This document shows positions 1 to 7,306 of a stretch of DNA of 22,428 bases, in pieces. Location: assembly GCA_947253735.1 (NCBI GenBank), contig CAMYAU010000011.1, forward strand, positions 1-22,428. The letters are read 5' to 3'. The DNA comes from an uncultured Varibaculum sp. (GTDB lineage: Bacteria > Actinomycetota > Actinomycetes > Actinomycetales > Actinomycetaceae). The notes under the pieces were generated by a model, which worked only from the letters and a program-made list of their open reading frames with translations, did not search any database and was not told the DNA's origin. The position numbers and the translations under genes were made by a program. Each line of letters begins with the position of its first letter. The stretch's first letter is position 1.

Positions 1-801
1 GGTTTCGATATTTACATCGATCAGTTTGAAGATATTTGTCAGTACCTGTTCGGCTACCTCGATAACATCTTCTTGTCGCACAAAACTCATCTCGATGTCC
101 AGCTGAGTGAACTCGGGCTGACGATCGGCGCGGAAGTCCTCGTCCCGGTAACAGCGCGCAATCTGGTAATAGCGTTCCATTCCCGCCACCATCAATAGCT
201 GTTTGAAAAGCTGCGGAGACTGCGGCAATGCATACCAAGAACCCGGGTTTAGGCGAGCCGGCACCAAGAAGTCCCGCGCCCCCTCCGGAGTTGACCGAGT
301 TAAAGTTGGGGTTTCGATCTCTACAAACCCCAGGGAATCTAAAGTATCGCGCGTGACTTTTGATACTTTGGAGCGCAGACGCAGACGATTTTGCATCTCG
401 GGGCGACGTAGATCCAGGTAACGGTATTTCAGACGCGCATCCTCGCCAACTTTTCCGGAATCCTCAGCATGGACAGAAACTTGGAAAGGTAGCGCAGCCG
501 CCGGGTTGAGCACCTCTACCTCATCGGCATAAACCTCGATTTCACCGGTAGGCAGTTCTGGATTCTCGTTACCTTCTGGACGCGGATGTACCTTGCCTTT
601 GATGCGCAGAACATATTCACTGCGCAGCTCATGGGCAATTTTTTCATCATGGATAACTACCTGAGCCACCCCGGAGGCATCCCGCAAATCAATGAAGCAA
701 ACGCCCCCGTGATCGCGGCGGCGATCAAGCCAACCCGCTAGTTCTACTGTTTGTCCCACCAGGTCGCGGGTTAGTGTTCCCGCATCATGCGTTCTGAGCA
801 A
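1..801 (-). CDS. aspS: Aspartyl-tRNA synthetase, N-terminal part (cut by window edge)
   Basis: Cytoplasmic class II synthetase that charges tRNA with aspartate. The visible 267 residues cover the N-terminal OB-fold anticodon domain (GWLDRRRDHGGVCFIDLRDASG), then the bacterial-type catalytic core: TRSTPEGARDFLVPAR, YALPQSPQLFKQLLM and class II motif 2 as RCYRDEDFRADRQPEFTQLD. The rest of the catalytic domain and the stop lie beyond base 1. I chose the TTG at 799-801, which starts MLRTHDAG as in actinobacterial relatives, because AAAGGA sits 6 bases upstream of it. An in-frame ATG at 817-819 would add six residues but has no well-spaced ribosome site. The gene is divergent from the helicase gene and has a leader hairpin at 848-871. 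Whether the enzyme also charges tRNA-Asn cannot be judged from this part. Confidence 0.96.
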   Translation of the reverse strand, partial: MLRTHDAGTLTRDLVGQTVELAGWLDRRRDHGGVCFIDLRDASGVAQVVIHDEKIAHELRSEYVLRIKGKVHPRPEGNENPELPTGEIEVYADEVEVLNPAAALPFQVSVHAEDSGKVGEDARLKYRYLDLRRPEMQNRLRLRSKVSKVTRDTLDSLGFVEIETPTLTRSTPEGARDFLVPARLNPGSWYALPQSPQLFKQLLMVAGMERYYQIARCYRDEDFRADRQPEFTQLDIEMSFVRQEDVIEVAEQVLTNIFKLIDVNIET

Positions 802-968
802 TGCTGTTCCTTTCCTCATCTAACTGTTAATAGTTTAGCCTCCCGCGCCAGTGGGAGTGATTTCCCACCGGGGTTGGTGTCGTGATTCACTGGCTCACAT
901 TTGCTAACTATGCTGCTACCTCCGGTAACGTTAAAGCGAATAGTTTTTAAACAGACAGGCAAAAATTA
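802..968. promoter_or_regulatory. Divergent intergenic region aspS / DEAD-box helicase
   Basis: This 167-base gap must hold the start signals of both divergent genes. For the helicase, the best pair I can see is TTCACT (886-891) and TATGCT (909-914) with a 17-base spacer, each matching four of six consensus bases, which would leave a leader of about 50 bases. For aspS no convincing pair was found; TAAACT at about 827-832 on the minus strand is a possible -10. All of this is pattern matching by eye. Confidence 0.3.
848..871 (-). promoter_or_regulatory. Hairpin in the aspS upstream region
   Basis: GTGGGA (851-856) pairs with TCCCAC (863-868) around a 6-base loop. The stem extends by two C-G pairs (848-849 with 870-871) past one A/C mismatch. 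It lies about 47 bases before the aspS start on the minus strand. It could be a leader structure of aspS, part of an operator, or chance. No T-run follows on either strand, so a simple terminator is unlikely. Confidence 0.3.
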
Positions 969-2834
969 ATGAGTGAAATAGCCCCGGAGGCGACTGCATC
1001 CGCTTTTGACAGAAATCCCGACTTTGAAACCGGGGAACTAGACCTGGAAGACAGCTTCGATACCTGCGAAACAGTTACTGCCAATGAACTGCAACCCGAG
1101 GAAGAATCCCCCTTCTTTTCTGACTTAGGGTTGCCGGAAATTATTTTAGACACCCTAGAAGACATGGGATTTACCGAGCCCACCCCGATCCAGCGGCAAG
1201 GGATTCCCCCATTGATGGCTGGACGGGATGTAGTAGGGATTGCGCAAACTGGAACCGGCAAAACTGCTGCTTTTGGACTACCAATTTTGGCAGCTTGTAA
1301 TAAAACCGCGCGGGTACAAGCCTTAATTCTGGCGCCCACCAGGGAACTTGCTGCCCAATCAGCTACTGCCCTTACTGAGTTTTCTCGGGGAATGAAACTC
1401 AAAGTGGTGGCAGTTTACGGCGGAGCTTCTTACGGTCCGCAAATTTCAGCTTTGCGGGAGGGCGCCCAAATTGTGGTGGGCACCCCCGGACGGATTATGG
1501 ATTTGATGGAACGCGGGGAACTAGATTTATCATCCCTGAAGTTCTTTGTTCTAGATGAAGCAGATGAAATGCTGCGGATGGGCTTTTCCGAGGACGTGGA
1601 CCAGATCGCCAGCGGCGCCAACCCGGAGGCTATTCGCGCCCTATTTTCTGCCACGATGCCTCCGGCGATCAAACGAATCGCGGAACGTCACCTCTCCGAT
1701 CCAGTCGAAATTTCGATCGCGCCCCAATCTTCCACAGTGGAAACCGTGAATCAGACCTATGCGGTGGTACCTTTTAAGTTCAAATCTGAAGCGTTATGCC
1801 GCGTACTAGCGCTCAGTGAAGCCGCAGCTTCTATAGTGTTTGTGCGCACCCGTATCGACGCCGAACAGGTGGGATCAGAACTACAAAATGCCGGATTCTT
1901 GGCCGCGGCCATTAGTGGGGATGTAGCCCAGGCAGAGCGGGAACGGATTGTAGCCCGCCTGCGGGAAGGCACCTTAGATGTACTGGTAGCCACCGATGTA
2001 GCTGCTCGTGGCCTAGATGTAGAACGCATCGGGCTAGTGGTTAACTACGATGTACCGCGCGAAGCTGAAGCCTATGTACACCGCATTGGTCGCACCGGCC
2101 GAGCCGGACGCGAAGGTACCTCCCTAACCTTCTTTACTCCCCGGGAGCGCCCTCGTAAACGCGTAATCGAGAAGCTCACCGGCGAAAAAATGACCGAAGT
2201 CTTTATTCCCTCCCCCGCCCAGGTAGCGCAAGCACGCGCCAATCGAATGACCGCGCAGATTAGCCGTCGCCTAGAAAAGGGAGAGATGGAGGTCTACTAT
2301 GACGCTATCCAGGATCTGGTGGTGGCTAAGGGGCTAGATATCGGAGATGCCGCAGCTGCTCTATTAGCACTCGCTAGTGGAGATTTCGGACCTGAGAAGC
2401 GCAAACTAGAATTCCGAGTCCGCCGAGAAGAAAAGGTCGATGAACTCGGGCGCTTCATCTCCGCTAGTTTCGAGGAAGGCCGCGAGGGCGGTACCGGGAA
2501 AAAGTCCAGCGGCAAAGGTACCTCTCGGCGCCACTTTTCTTCTCCTTCTGCCAGGCGCTACCGAGTGGAGGTAGGACGCCGTGATCGGGTTAAACCCGGA
2601 GCTATCGTAGGGGCAATTACTGGAGAGGGCGGCCTCAAGGGTGGCGATGTTGGTCATATTGACATTTTGCAGAGCTTCTCACTGGTAGAGATGGCACGCC
2701 CGCTTTCCCCGGAAACTATCCGAAAGATTGCTAAAGCCCGGGTATCCGGGCGAACCTTAAGGATGCGCGAGGACGAAGGCCCCGGCAAAAAGAGCGGCAA
2801 GAAGCGCGACTTTAAGCGCAAGCACCGCGGTTAG
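969..2834 (+). CDS. DEAD-box ATP-dependent RNA helicase with DbpA/CsdA-type C-terminal domain
   Basis: A 621-residue RNA helicase that uses ATP to unwind short RNA duplexes, as in ribosome assembly, RNA decay or cold adaptation. Visible motifs in order: Q motif FTEPTPIQ (68-75), motif I AQTGTGKT (92-99), Ia PTRELA (123-128), Ib TPGR (172-175), II DEAD (196-199), III SAT (227-229), V ARGLD (346-350) and VI HRIGRTGR (371-378). Residues 530-600 (YRVEVGRRDRVKPGAIVGAI onward) resemble the DbpA RNA-binding fold, and the last 15 residues are a lysine/arginine-rich tail. The first 50 residues are an acidic extension not needed for the core. This layout fits the CsdA/DeaD group, but orthology to deaD is not proven, so no symbol is given. 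The gene stands alone, with a hairpin terminator just after it. The start has only a weak ribosome site. Confidence 0.95.
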   Translation: MSEIAPEATASAFDRNPDFETGELDLEDSFDTCETVTANELQPEEESPFFSDLGLPEIILDTLEDMGFTEPTPIQRQGIPPLMAGRDVVGIAQTGTGKTAAFGLPILAACNKTARVQALILAPTRELAAQSATALTEFSRGMKLKVVAVYGGASYGPQISALREGAQIVVGTPGRIMDLMERGELDLSSLKFFVLDEADEMLRMGFSEDVDQIASGANPEAIRALFSATMPPAIKRIAERHLSDPVEISIAPQSSTVETVNQTYAVVPFKFKSEALCRVLALSEAAASIVFVRTRIDAEQVGSELQNAGFLAAAISGDVAQAERERIVARLREGTLDVLVATDVAARGLDVERIGLVVNYDVPREAEAYVHRIGRTGRAGREGTSLTFFTPRERPRKRVIEKLTGEKMTEVFIPSPAQVAQARANRMTAQISRRLEKGEMEVYYDAIQDLVVAKGLDIGDAAAALLALASGDFGPEKRKLEFRVRREEKVDELGRFISASFEEGREGGTGKKSSGKGTSRRHFSSPSARRYRVEVGRRDRVKPGAIVGAITGEGGLKGGDVGHIDILQSFSLVEMARPLSPETIRKIAKARVSGRTLRMREDEGPGKKSGKKRDFKRKHRG

Positions 2835-2846
2835 CGGTTTACTTTC

Positions 2847-2887
2847 CCCTAGAGCACTGTTGCTTTTATTAGCTCAGCGCTCTAGGG
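2847..2887. terminator. Bidirectional hairpin between convergent genes
   Basis: CCCTAGAGCACTG (2847-2859) faces CAGCGCTCTAGGG (2875-2887), so 12 of 13 positions pair, with one A/C mismatch and a 15-base loop. It begins 12 bases after the helicase stop and lies about 65 bases beyond the stop of the uridylyltransferase gene arriving from the other side. The position and strong stem fit a shared terminator for both transcripts. There is no long T-run, which is common in Actinobacteria. Confidence 0.7.
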
Positions 2888-2952
2888 AGTTTCTAGCATC
2901 GCCTCATGCTTCGATGCGATTCTCAAAGGCTTAAGACCGGGGATTTTCCCGA

Positions 2953-4335
2953 TTATCCGGCTAGGCAACTGCCAGCAGCTACCTGCTTTTCTTGCGCAGT
3001 TTCCAGGTTGACCTGCCCGGTTATTTTGACATCTTTGCCAAAAGTAAAGGGGCCGATCACTTTAAAACGCTTAGCTTCGCGCAGCGAAGGAACCCCAGCA
3101 GGGAATCTTTCCTCAAAATCAGAAATCTTCTTGAAGAAGCGAGAATCCAAATTTACTTCCACTTCTTGATCGTTAACCTTGCGTAGGTGATAGTCAGCGC
3201 CCAAATCATAAATATCGGAACGCACTAAGGTCAGTTCATTAGTGGTTTTAACCGGTAGGAAGCGACTACGCGGCACCAAGATGGCGGTAGCGCCCTTAAA
3301 GGAAGCTATTGCTGCGCCCATGGCGGTTTCCATTTGAATAACCGCGGGACTTTCCGGATCAGCAGGATCTACCGTCTTATGGTTGGCGATTAAAGGTAAG
3401 CCAAGCACCGCGTTATTTTCTATCAAAGCATCCCGCAGTTTCACGAGATCAAACCACAGATTATTGGTATGGAAGAACGGATGGCGATGCTCATCGGTAA
3501 AGTAATCCATTTGCTCCGGCGGAGTTTGGGCAGTATCCCGTAAAATCAATTGGCCATCGGCCTTGCGGATAGCTAGATGCCCGCCCTTGCGGTCATTAAT
3601 CGTGCGGACACACAGCTCAGCAGCATAGGGAGCACCACTGGACGCAAACCAGCCCGCAATCTCCGCATTGGGGGTAGCTCCCAAGTTATCCGAGTTAGAA
3701 GTCATCGCATAGCGGTAACCAGCTGCAATCAGTTTATCTAACAGACCGGAGCCATAGAGCGCAGTATAGATGTCACCGTGTCCAGGCGGACACCATTCTA
3801 AGGAGGGATCCTGGTCCCAAGAAACCGGGGTCAAGTCATCGGCTCGCAGCTTTGGTTCTTGATTCTGTAAAAAGTCCAGCGGCAAACCCGTAACTTCAAT
3901 CCCCGGGTGACGTTGCAGGGCCGCCAAGGTATCCGACTGGGTACGGAAAGAATTCATGAAAATCAGGGGTAAACTTACCCCGTATTCTTTACGCGCCGCC
4001 ATAACTTGCTGACAAATGATATCCAGGAAGGTTAGCCCGGCGCGCACCGGCAACAAAGACTTTGCCTTATCCATCCCCATGGAGGTACCCAATCCCCCAT
4101 TGAGCTTAATCATTACGGTTTTCGCTAAAGCACCCTGCGCCTGCTGGGGATTAACCTGATTATCTTCCAGACAGTCCACGCTAGTGAGCGGGGAGATCGT
4201 TTCCTCGGGGATAAAACTGCTATGTCCCCCCTCTAAAACTCGGTAGTAATGAGAAAAAACCGAAATAGCAGCGGGACTAACCCCGGCTTGCTCCATTTTT
4301 TCAACTGCCTGGGCTAGTCCCACTTTGCTCATCAC
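2953..4335 (-). CDS. UTP-glucose-1-phosphate uridylyltransferase, eukaryotic-type UDPGP family
   Basis: Makes UDP-glucose from UTP and glucose-1-phosphate, the sugar donor for glycans and the entry to galactose interconversion. It is not the short GalU type common in bacteria. The 460-residue length and the nucleotide loop KLNGGLGTSMG (77-87) place it in the UDPGP family known from eukaryotes and bifidobacteria. Other family marks are CPPGHGD (172-178), SNSDNLGA (203-210), NHKTVDP (near 308) and VKTTNELTLVRSD (near 362). The C-terminal stretch, about 400-455, looks like the beta-helix of this family. Two ATG codons are in tandem at 4330-4335, with AGAGG about 7 bases upstream. Only 27 bases separate it from the DUF349 gene, so the two are probably co-transcribed. 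Confidence 0.93.
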   Translation of the reverse strand: MMSKVGLAQAVEKMEQAGVSPAAISVFSHYYRVLEGGHSSFIPEETISPLTSVDCLEDNQVNPQQAQGALAKTVMIKLNGGLGTSMGMDKAKSLLPVRAGLTFLDIICQQVMAARKEYGVSLPLIFMNSFRTQSDTLAALQRHPGIEVTGLPLDFLQNQEPKLRADDLTPVSWDQDPSLEWCPPGHGDIYTALYGSGLLDKLIAAGYRYAMTSNSDNLGATPNAEIAGWFASSGAPYAAELCVRTINDRKGGHLAIRKADGQLILRDTAQTPPEQMDYFTDEHRHPFFHTNNLWFDLVKLRDALIENNAVLGLPLIANHKTVDPADPESPAVIQMETAMGAAIASFKGATAILVPRSRFLPVKTTNELTLVRSDIYDLGADYHLRKVNDQEVEVNLDSRFFKKISDFEERFPAGVPSLREAKRFKVIGPFTFGKDVKITGQVNLETAQEKQVAAGSCLAG

Positions 4336-4362
4336 AGACCTCTTCGTTGACTTTAACAGCTC

Positions 4363-5703
4363 TTAAAAGGACTCTACCTGCTTTAACCAAGCTTCCCGAG
4401 CTTTAAGCGAGTCTTTAAGTTCGGTCGCTTTTTTACTATCCCCTTCTGCTTCCGCTTGGGCGATCTCTGCCTTAATCTGGTCAATAAGTCCTTTGAGCTG
4501 GCCGGCCATACCTTCCGCGCGTGCCTTAGTTTCCGGATTAGATTTACGCCAAATTTCTTCTTCGAGACCACGCAGGTGGTCTTCTACGGCTCGCATCCGC
4601 CGCTCCACGCGATCAATATCGGCTCGCGGCACATGCCCAATTTCGTCCCATTGTTCTTGCAGCGGGCGCAACTTGGCCTTCAGGGCATCTACATCGGTGA
4701 TTTCTTTAAGGGCTTCTGCCTTCACCAAAATGGCTTCTTTTTTCTGCAGGTTCTCAGTTTCGAGGGCATTTACTGCTTCATTCTGGGCATTACGGGCATC
4801 AAAGAACTTCTGTTGTGCCCGATGGAAACGCTGCCAAAGCGCATCATCTTCGCGGCGGGAAGCCCTGCCTGCTGCTTTCCAACGTTGCATTAAATCGCGG
4901 TAGGCACGGGCGGTATCTCCCCAATTGGTGGAATCCGAAAGCGCCTCGGCCTCCTTAATCAGTTTTTCCTTTACCGCTTTCGCCTGTGCCTGGGTGGCAT
5001 CTAATTCGGTAAAGAATGCGCGACGTTTCTTGTCGAAAGCCGAACGGGCCGCCGCAAAACGCTTCCAGAGTTCATCTTCTATCGTCCGATCAATCCGCGG
5101 ACCGGCATGCTGTAGTCGTTTCCACTCGTCTAGCAAGTCTCTGAGCTCTTGCCCGGAATGCTTCCACTGGGTACGAGCAGAATCTTGCGCTGCGATTTCC
5201 TCAGCTCGCGTAACTACCTTTTCCCGCTTTTCACGGGATTCTTCCTTGGCCTGTGCGCGCTGCTCCGCGGCCTCTTCCTTACGTCTATCTGCTTGTTCCT
5301 GCAGTCTGGCCACTTTTTCCCGCAACGCTGGCAAATCGCCTACCGCTGCCGGCTCGCTGACCTGTTCACGCAAAGATTTCATGGTCTGATCAATCTCGCG
5401 TTCAGCCAGATTAGGCAGCCTCTCTGCAAACAGCGATACCTGGGCAGCAATATCCAGGTAGCGGCGCACATAAATATTCAGCGGATTGTCCGGGATCTCT
5501 GCCGGGAACTGTCCAATCTGACGTTCTTCTTCACCGTCTTTGACCCAGACGCGCCCTTCATCATCGACACGTCCAAAAGGTAAGGCGGCCGAAAAATCCG
5601 GGGTTCTTACCGGCATTACCGGTTTCTTTTCCCGAGGTAGATGAATCTTTCCCGGAGTAGGTACGGGCTTGGGCTTGGGAGCGGTATCAGGCTGTTCAGT
5701 CAC
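4363..5703 (-). CDS. DUF349 repeat coiled-coil protein
   Basis: A 446-residue cytoplasmic protein of unknown function. After a proline- and lysine-rich N terminus (1-35) and a short conserved segment (about 36-100), the rest is strongly charged alpha-helix. Three related DUF349 units are visible at about 177-240, 255-315 and 330-395. The first two share W-K-x5-G-x3-R-x3-D-x2-LW-x-RF-x2-A-x3-F; the third is more degenerate and ends in a coiled coil. No signal peptide or membrane segment is seen. The GTG start at 5701-5703 has AAGGA 7 bases upstream and a TAAAAT -10-like box 21 bases upstream. Neighbours are the uridylyltransferase gene downstream and, across the gap, the hydrolase gene. As I recall, DUF349 genes often lie near rel in Actinobacteria. 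I do not assign a function. Confidence 0.9.
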   Translation of the reverse strand: MTEQPDTAPKPKPVPTPGKIHLPREKKPVMPVRTPDFSAALPFGRVDDEGRVWVKDGEEERQIGQFPAEIPDNPLNIYVRRYLDIAAQVSLFAERLPNLAEREIDQTMKSLREQVSEPAAVGDLPALREKVARLQEQADRRKEEAAEQRAQAKEESREKREKVVTRAEEIAAQDSARTQWKHSGQELRDLLDEWKRLQHAGPRIDRTIEDELWKRFAAARSAFDKKRRAFFTELDATQAQAKAVKEKLIKEAEALSDSTNWGDTARAYRDLMQRWKAAGRASRREDDALWQRFHRAQQKFFDARNAQNEAVNALETENLQKKEAILVKAEALKEITDVDALKAKLRPLQEQWDEIGHVPRADIDRVERRMRAVEDHLRGLEEEIWRKSNPETKARAEGMAGQLKGLIDQIKAEIAQAEAEGDSKKATELKDSLKAREAWLKQVESF

Positions 5704-5710
5704 TAATTTT

Positions 5711-5730
5711 TCCTTAAATCAGTTATTTTA
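5711..5730 (-). promoter_or_regulatory. Putative -10 box and ribosome site of the DUF349 gene
   Basis: On the minus strand TAAAAT (5730-5725) matches five of six bases of the -10 consensus. AAGGA (5715-5711) follows and is 7 bases from the GTG start, implying a leader of only about 15 bases. No good -35 box was found. Confidence 0.45.
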
Positions 5731-5823
5731 GCGGCTAGGATTAGTCGCATGCGCGGGGGAGCTTATTGCTCCCTTACCATATTATGCACTAGAGCAGCTA
5801 AAGCGCCAAGGTCGGACATCCGT

Positions 5824-5835
5824 TAAGATGAGCGC
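5824..5835 (+). promoter_or_regulatory. TANNNT -10 box placed for leaderless start of the MBL-fold gene
   Basis: TAAGAT (5824-5829) fits the actinobacterial TANNNT -10 pattern and is followed by six bases, then the ATG at 5836. No Shine-Dalgarno sequence precedes that ATG. This is the geometry of a leaderless transcript starting at or next to the A of the ATG. No -35 box is recognisable. Confidence 0.45.
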
Positions 5836-6591
5836 ATGAGGATCGAAAAATTTTATGCCCCCTACTTTTCTGAAAATCCCTATCTACTTTTAGCTCCCGG
5901 TAGCCGCGAGGCCCTGATAGTCGATCCAGGTTCGGGCGCTTTGGATCATTTGCAAGCAGCACTACAGCACCTAGATGCAAAGGTGGCGGCGGTACTATGC
6001 ACCCATGGACACGCTGACCATATTTGGGATGCTCATGCGATCGCTGGCAAAGCCCCCGTCTATATTCCTGCTCCGGACGAGTACCGTTTTCATCCGGAAA
6101 AACTAGATCCTCGCGAACGCACCGAACACGAATTATCGCTTCCGTCTTGGAAAGAACCCAAAAATTTGCAGGTGCTGCCAGGCACCGCCACCAGCGAAGG
6201 GGTGGAACTCGCGCCGGGAATTTTCATGCGGGTACTACCTGCCCCCGGTCATACTGAAGGGTCCTCCCTTTTCCTGTTCGAGGCCGAGGAGCTTTGCGGC
6301 AGTCAGGCAGAGGAAGCACAAACTATTTACCATCAGTGGCTAGCCGCATCCGGACGGGAGAATGAGACTCCCCGTCTGCTGGCATTATCAGGGGACGTAA
6401 TCTTTGCAGGTTCCGTGGGACGCACCGATCTGCCTGGCGGTGACTCCCAACAGATGCTGCACACTTTGCGCACCCTACAGAATGTAATTAATCCTGATAC
6501 CCTACTGTTTCCCGGACATGGCCCGGCAACGGTCTTCGGATTAGAAAAAGCCCATAACCCCTTCCTCGCCCAGGCACGTTACCAGGGATGA
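5836..6591 (+). CDS. Metallo-beta-lactamase-fold hydrolase, glyoxalase II-like
   Basis: A 251-residue cytoplasmic metal-dependent hydrolase. The metal ligands are all in place: H-x-H-x-D-H at 57-62 (HGHADH), H139 in PGHTEG, D187 in LSGDVIF and H228 in FPGHGP. The GRTDLPGGD segment after the third motif is typical of the hydroxyacylglutathione hydrolase-like branch. Actinobacteria usually lack glutathione, so the substrate is probably another thioester or is unknown. Residues about 151-180, between H139 and D187, form a polar stretch longer than I expect for the family. The gene sits at the rel locus, where M. tuberculosis has a similar hydrolase gene (Rv2581c, from memory). The start looks leaderless. 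The downstream gene follows after 88 bases on the same strand. Confidence 0.9.
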   Translation: MRIEKFYAPYFSENPYLLLAPGSREALIVDPGSGALDHLQAALQHLDAKVAAVLCTHGHADHIWDAHAIAGKAPVYIPAPDEYRFHPEKLDPRERTEHELSLPSWKEPKNLQVLPGTATSEGVELAPGIFMRVLPAPGHTEGSSLFLFEAEELCGSQAEEAQTIYHQWLAASGRENETPRLLALSGDVIFAGSVGRTDLPGGDSQQMLHTLRTLQNVINPDTLLFPGHGPATVFGLEKAHNPFLAQARYQG

Positions 6592-6679
6592 CATTTTCCA
6601 CAGTTACCGTAAAATTTAGTTTTCCTTACCAGCAGTCATTAGCCTTGTTTATTCCCCTTCAGAAAGCCAGGCTTAAGAC

Positions 6680-7306
6680 ATGGAAGCGATCCTGGTTGAT
6701 GCTCTGGGAAACCAGATACTGCAGGGGGCAGCTTACTCCTCGCTGCTGCGCGGGAACCGTTTTATCCGGGGCAAAGGAGGCCCCGCTGAGCTACTCGCTG
6801 AACCGGTGACATTAACCTCCATTTATGGACGCGCCCTCTTCCTAGCCCCGGTACTTCCCACAGGATGTTTTCTATCCGCCCATTCCGCCGCTTGGGTGTG
6901 GGCAGGAAACTCCACACCCCCGGAAACTATTTATATTGCCAGTTTGCGCCGTCCGCGCCGCGCCGCCGATTCACGCTATTGGATCCACCTTGATGCCCGC
7001 TCCCGGCATGACCTAAAAGAAAAAGGAATACTCCCTCTAGGCTCTAGTAGAACCACCTTTAACGCCCTAACTTCCGCGCAGATAAAAAACGCCAACAAAG
7101 GTGGTAATGACTTTATCCGCCTGGGGCCGATAAAACTTCTCAGTCCCCTAGCGGTCTTACGTTTTTGTGACCACTACCCGCAACTGCCCGGTCAAGATAG
7201 TTGGGATAGATCTCGCCTATTATCCCTGGCAAACAAGCTATTTACGCAAAGTGCCGGTGGTGCGTCTAGCCAAAAATACCCCCGGGATCTTATGAATATC
7301 GTTTAA
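6680..7306 (+). CDS. Hypothetical protein, possibly AbiEi-like fold; 3' end antisense to rel
   Basis: A 208-residue protein I do not firmly recognise. The central part is reminiscent of the C-terminal domain of AbiEi-family antitoxins: LPTGCFLSAHSAAWVWAG (60-77), then PETIYIASLRRPRR (80-93) and HDLKEKGILPLGSSRTTF (109-126). These resemble the family's xx-TAAW-L-x-G, R-P-R and T-S-x-x-RT patterns. There is no visible N-terminal winged helix, no DUF559 nuclease domain and no AbiEii-like toxin gene beside it, so antitoxin activity is not implied. The ribosome site before the ATG is weak. The last 69 bases are complementary to the 3' end of rel. No signal peptide or membrane segment is evident. 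It could be a degraded member of that family; the frame itself is intact. Confidence 0.6.
   Translation: MEAILVDALGNQILQGAAYSSLLRGNRFIRGKGGPAELLAEPVTLTSIYGRALFLAPVLPTGCFLSAHSAAWVWAGNSTPPETIYIASLRRPRRAADSRYWIHLDARSRHDLKEKGILPLGSSRTTFNALTSAQIKNANKGGNDFIRLGPIKLLSPLAVLRFCDHYPQLPGQDSWDRSRLLSLANKLFTQSAGGASSQKYPRDLMNIV

Noticed and set aside
801..819. ATG at 817-819 as the aspS start
   Set aside because: It is in frame, but the only nearby GGAGG is 19 bases away, while AAAGGA is 6 bases before the TTG at 801, and MLRTHDAG matches the family's usual beginning.
947..1402. Minus-strand open frame of 151 codons antisense to the helicase
   Set aside because: The plus-strand helicase has all its motifs in this region; the antisense translation is low-complexity Ser/Ala/Arg and has no family features.
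2896..2917. GCATCG / CGATGC inverted repeat with a 10-base loop downstream of the uridylyltransferase gene
   Set aside because: It is a short stem without a T-run; the nearby 13-base stem at 2847-2887 explains termination better, so it was not listed separately.
4456..5583. Several plus-strand open frames antisense to the DUF349 gene
   Set aside because: Their Ser/Phe/Cys-rich translations are typical mirror images of a Glu/Lys/Arg-rich coiled coil; the minus-strand gene is convincing.
6588..6809. Plus-strand 73-codon frame overlapping the MBL-fold gene stop by four bases
   Set aside because: The ATGA overlap is tempting, but the translation has no features and most of it is in another frame of the better-supported 6680-7306 gene.
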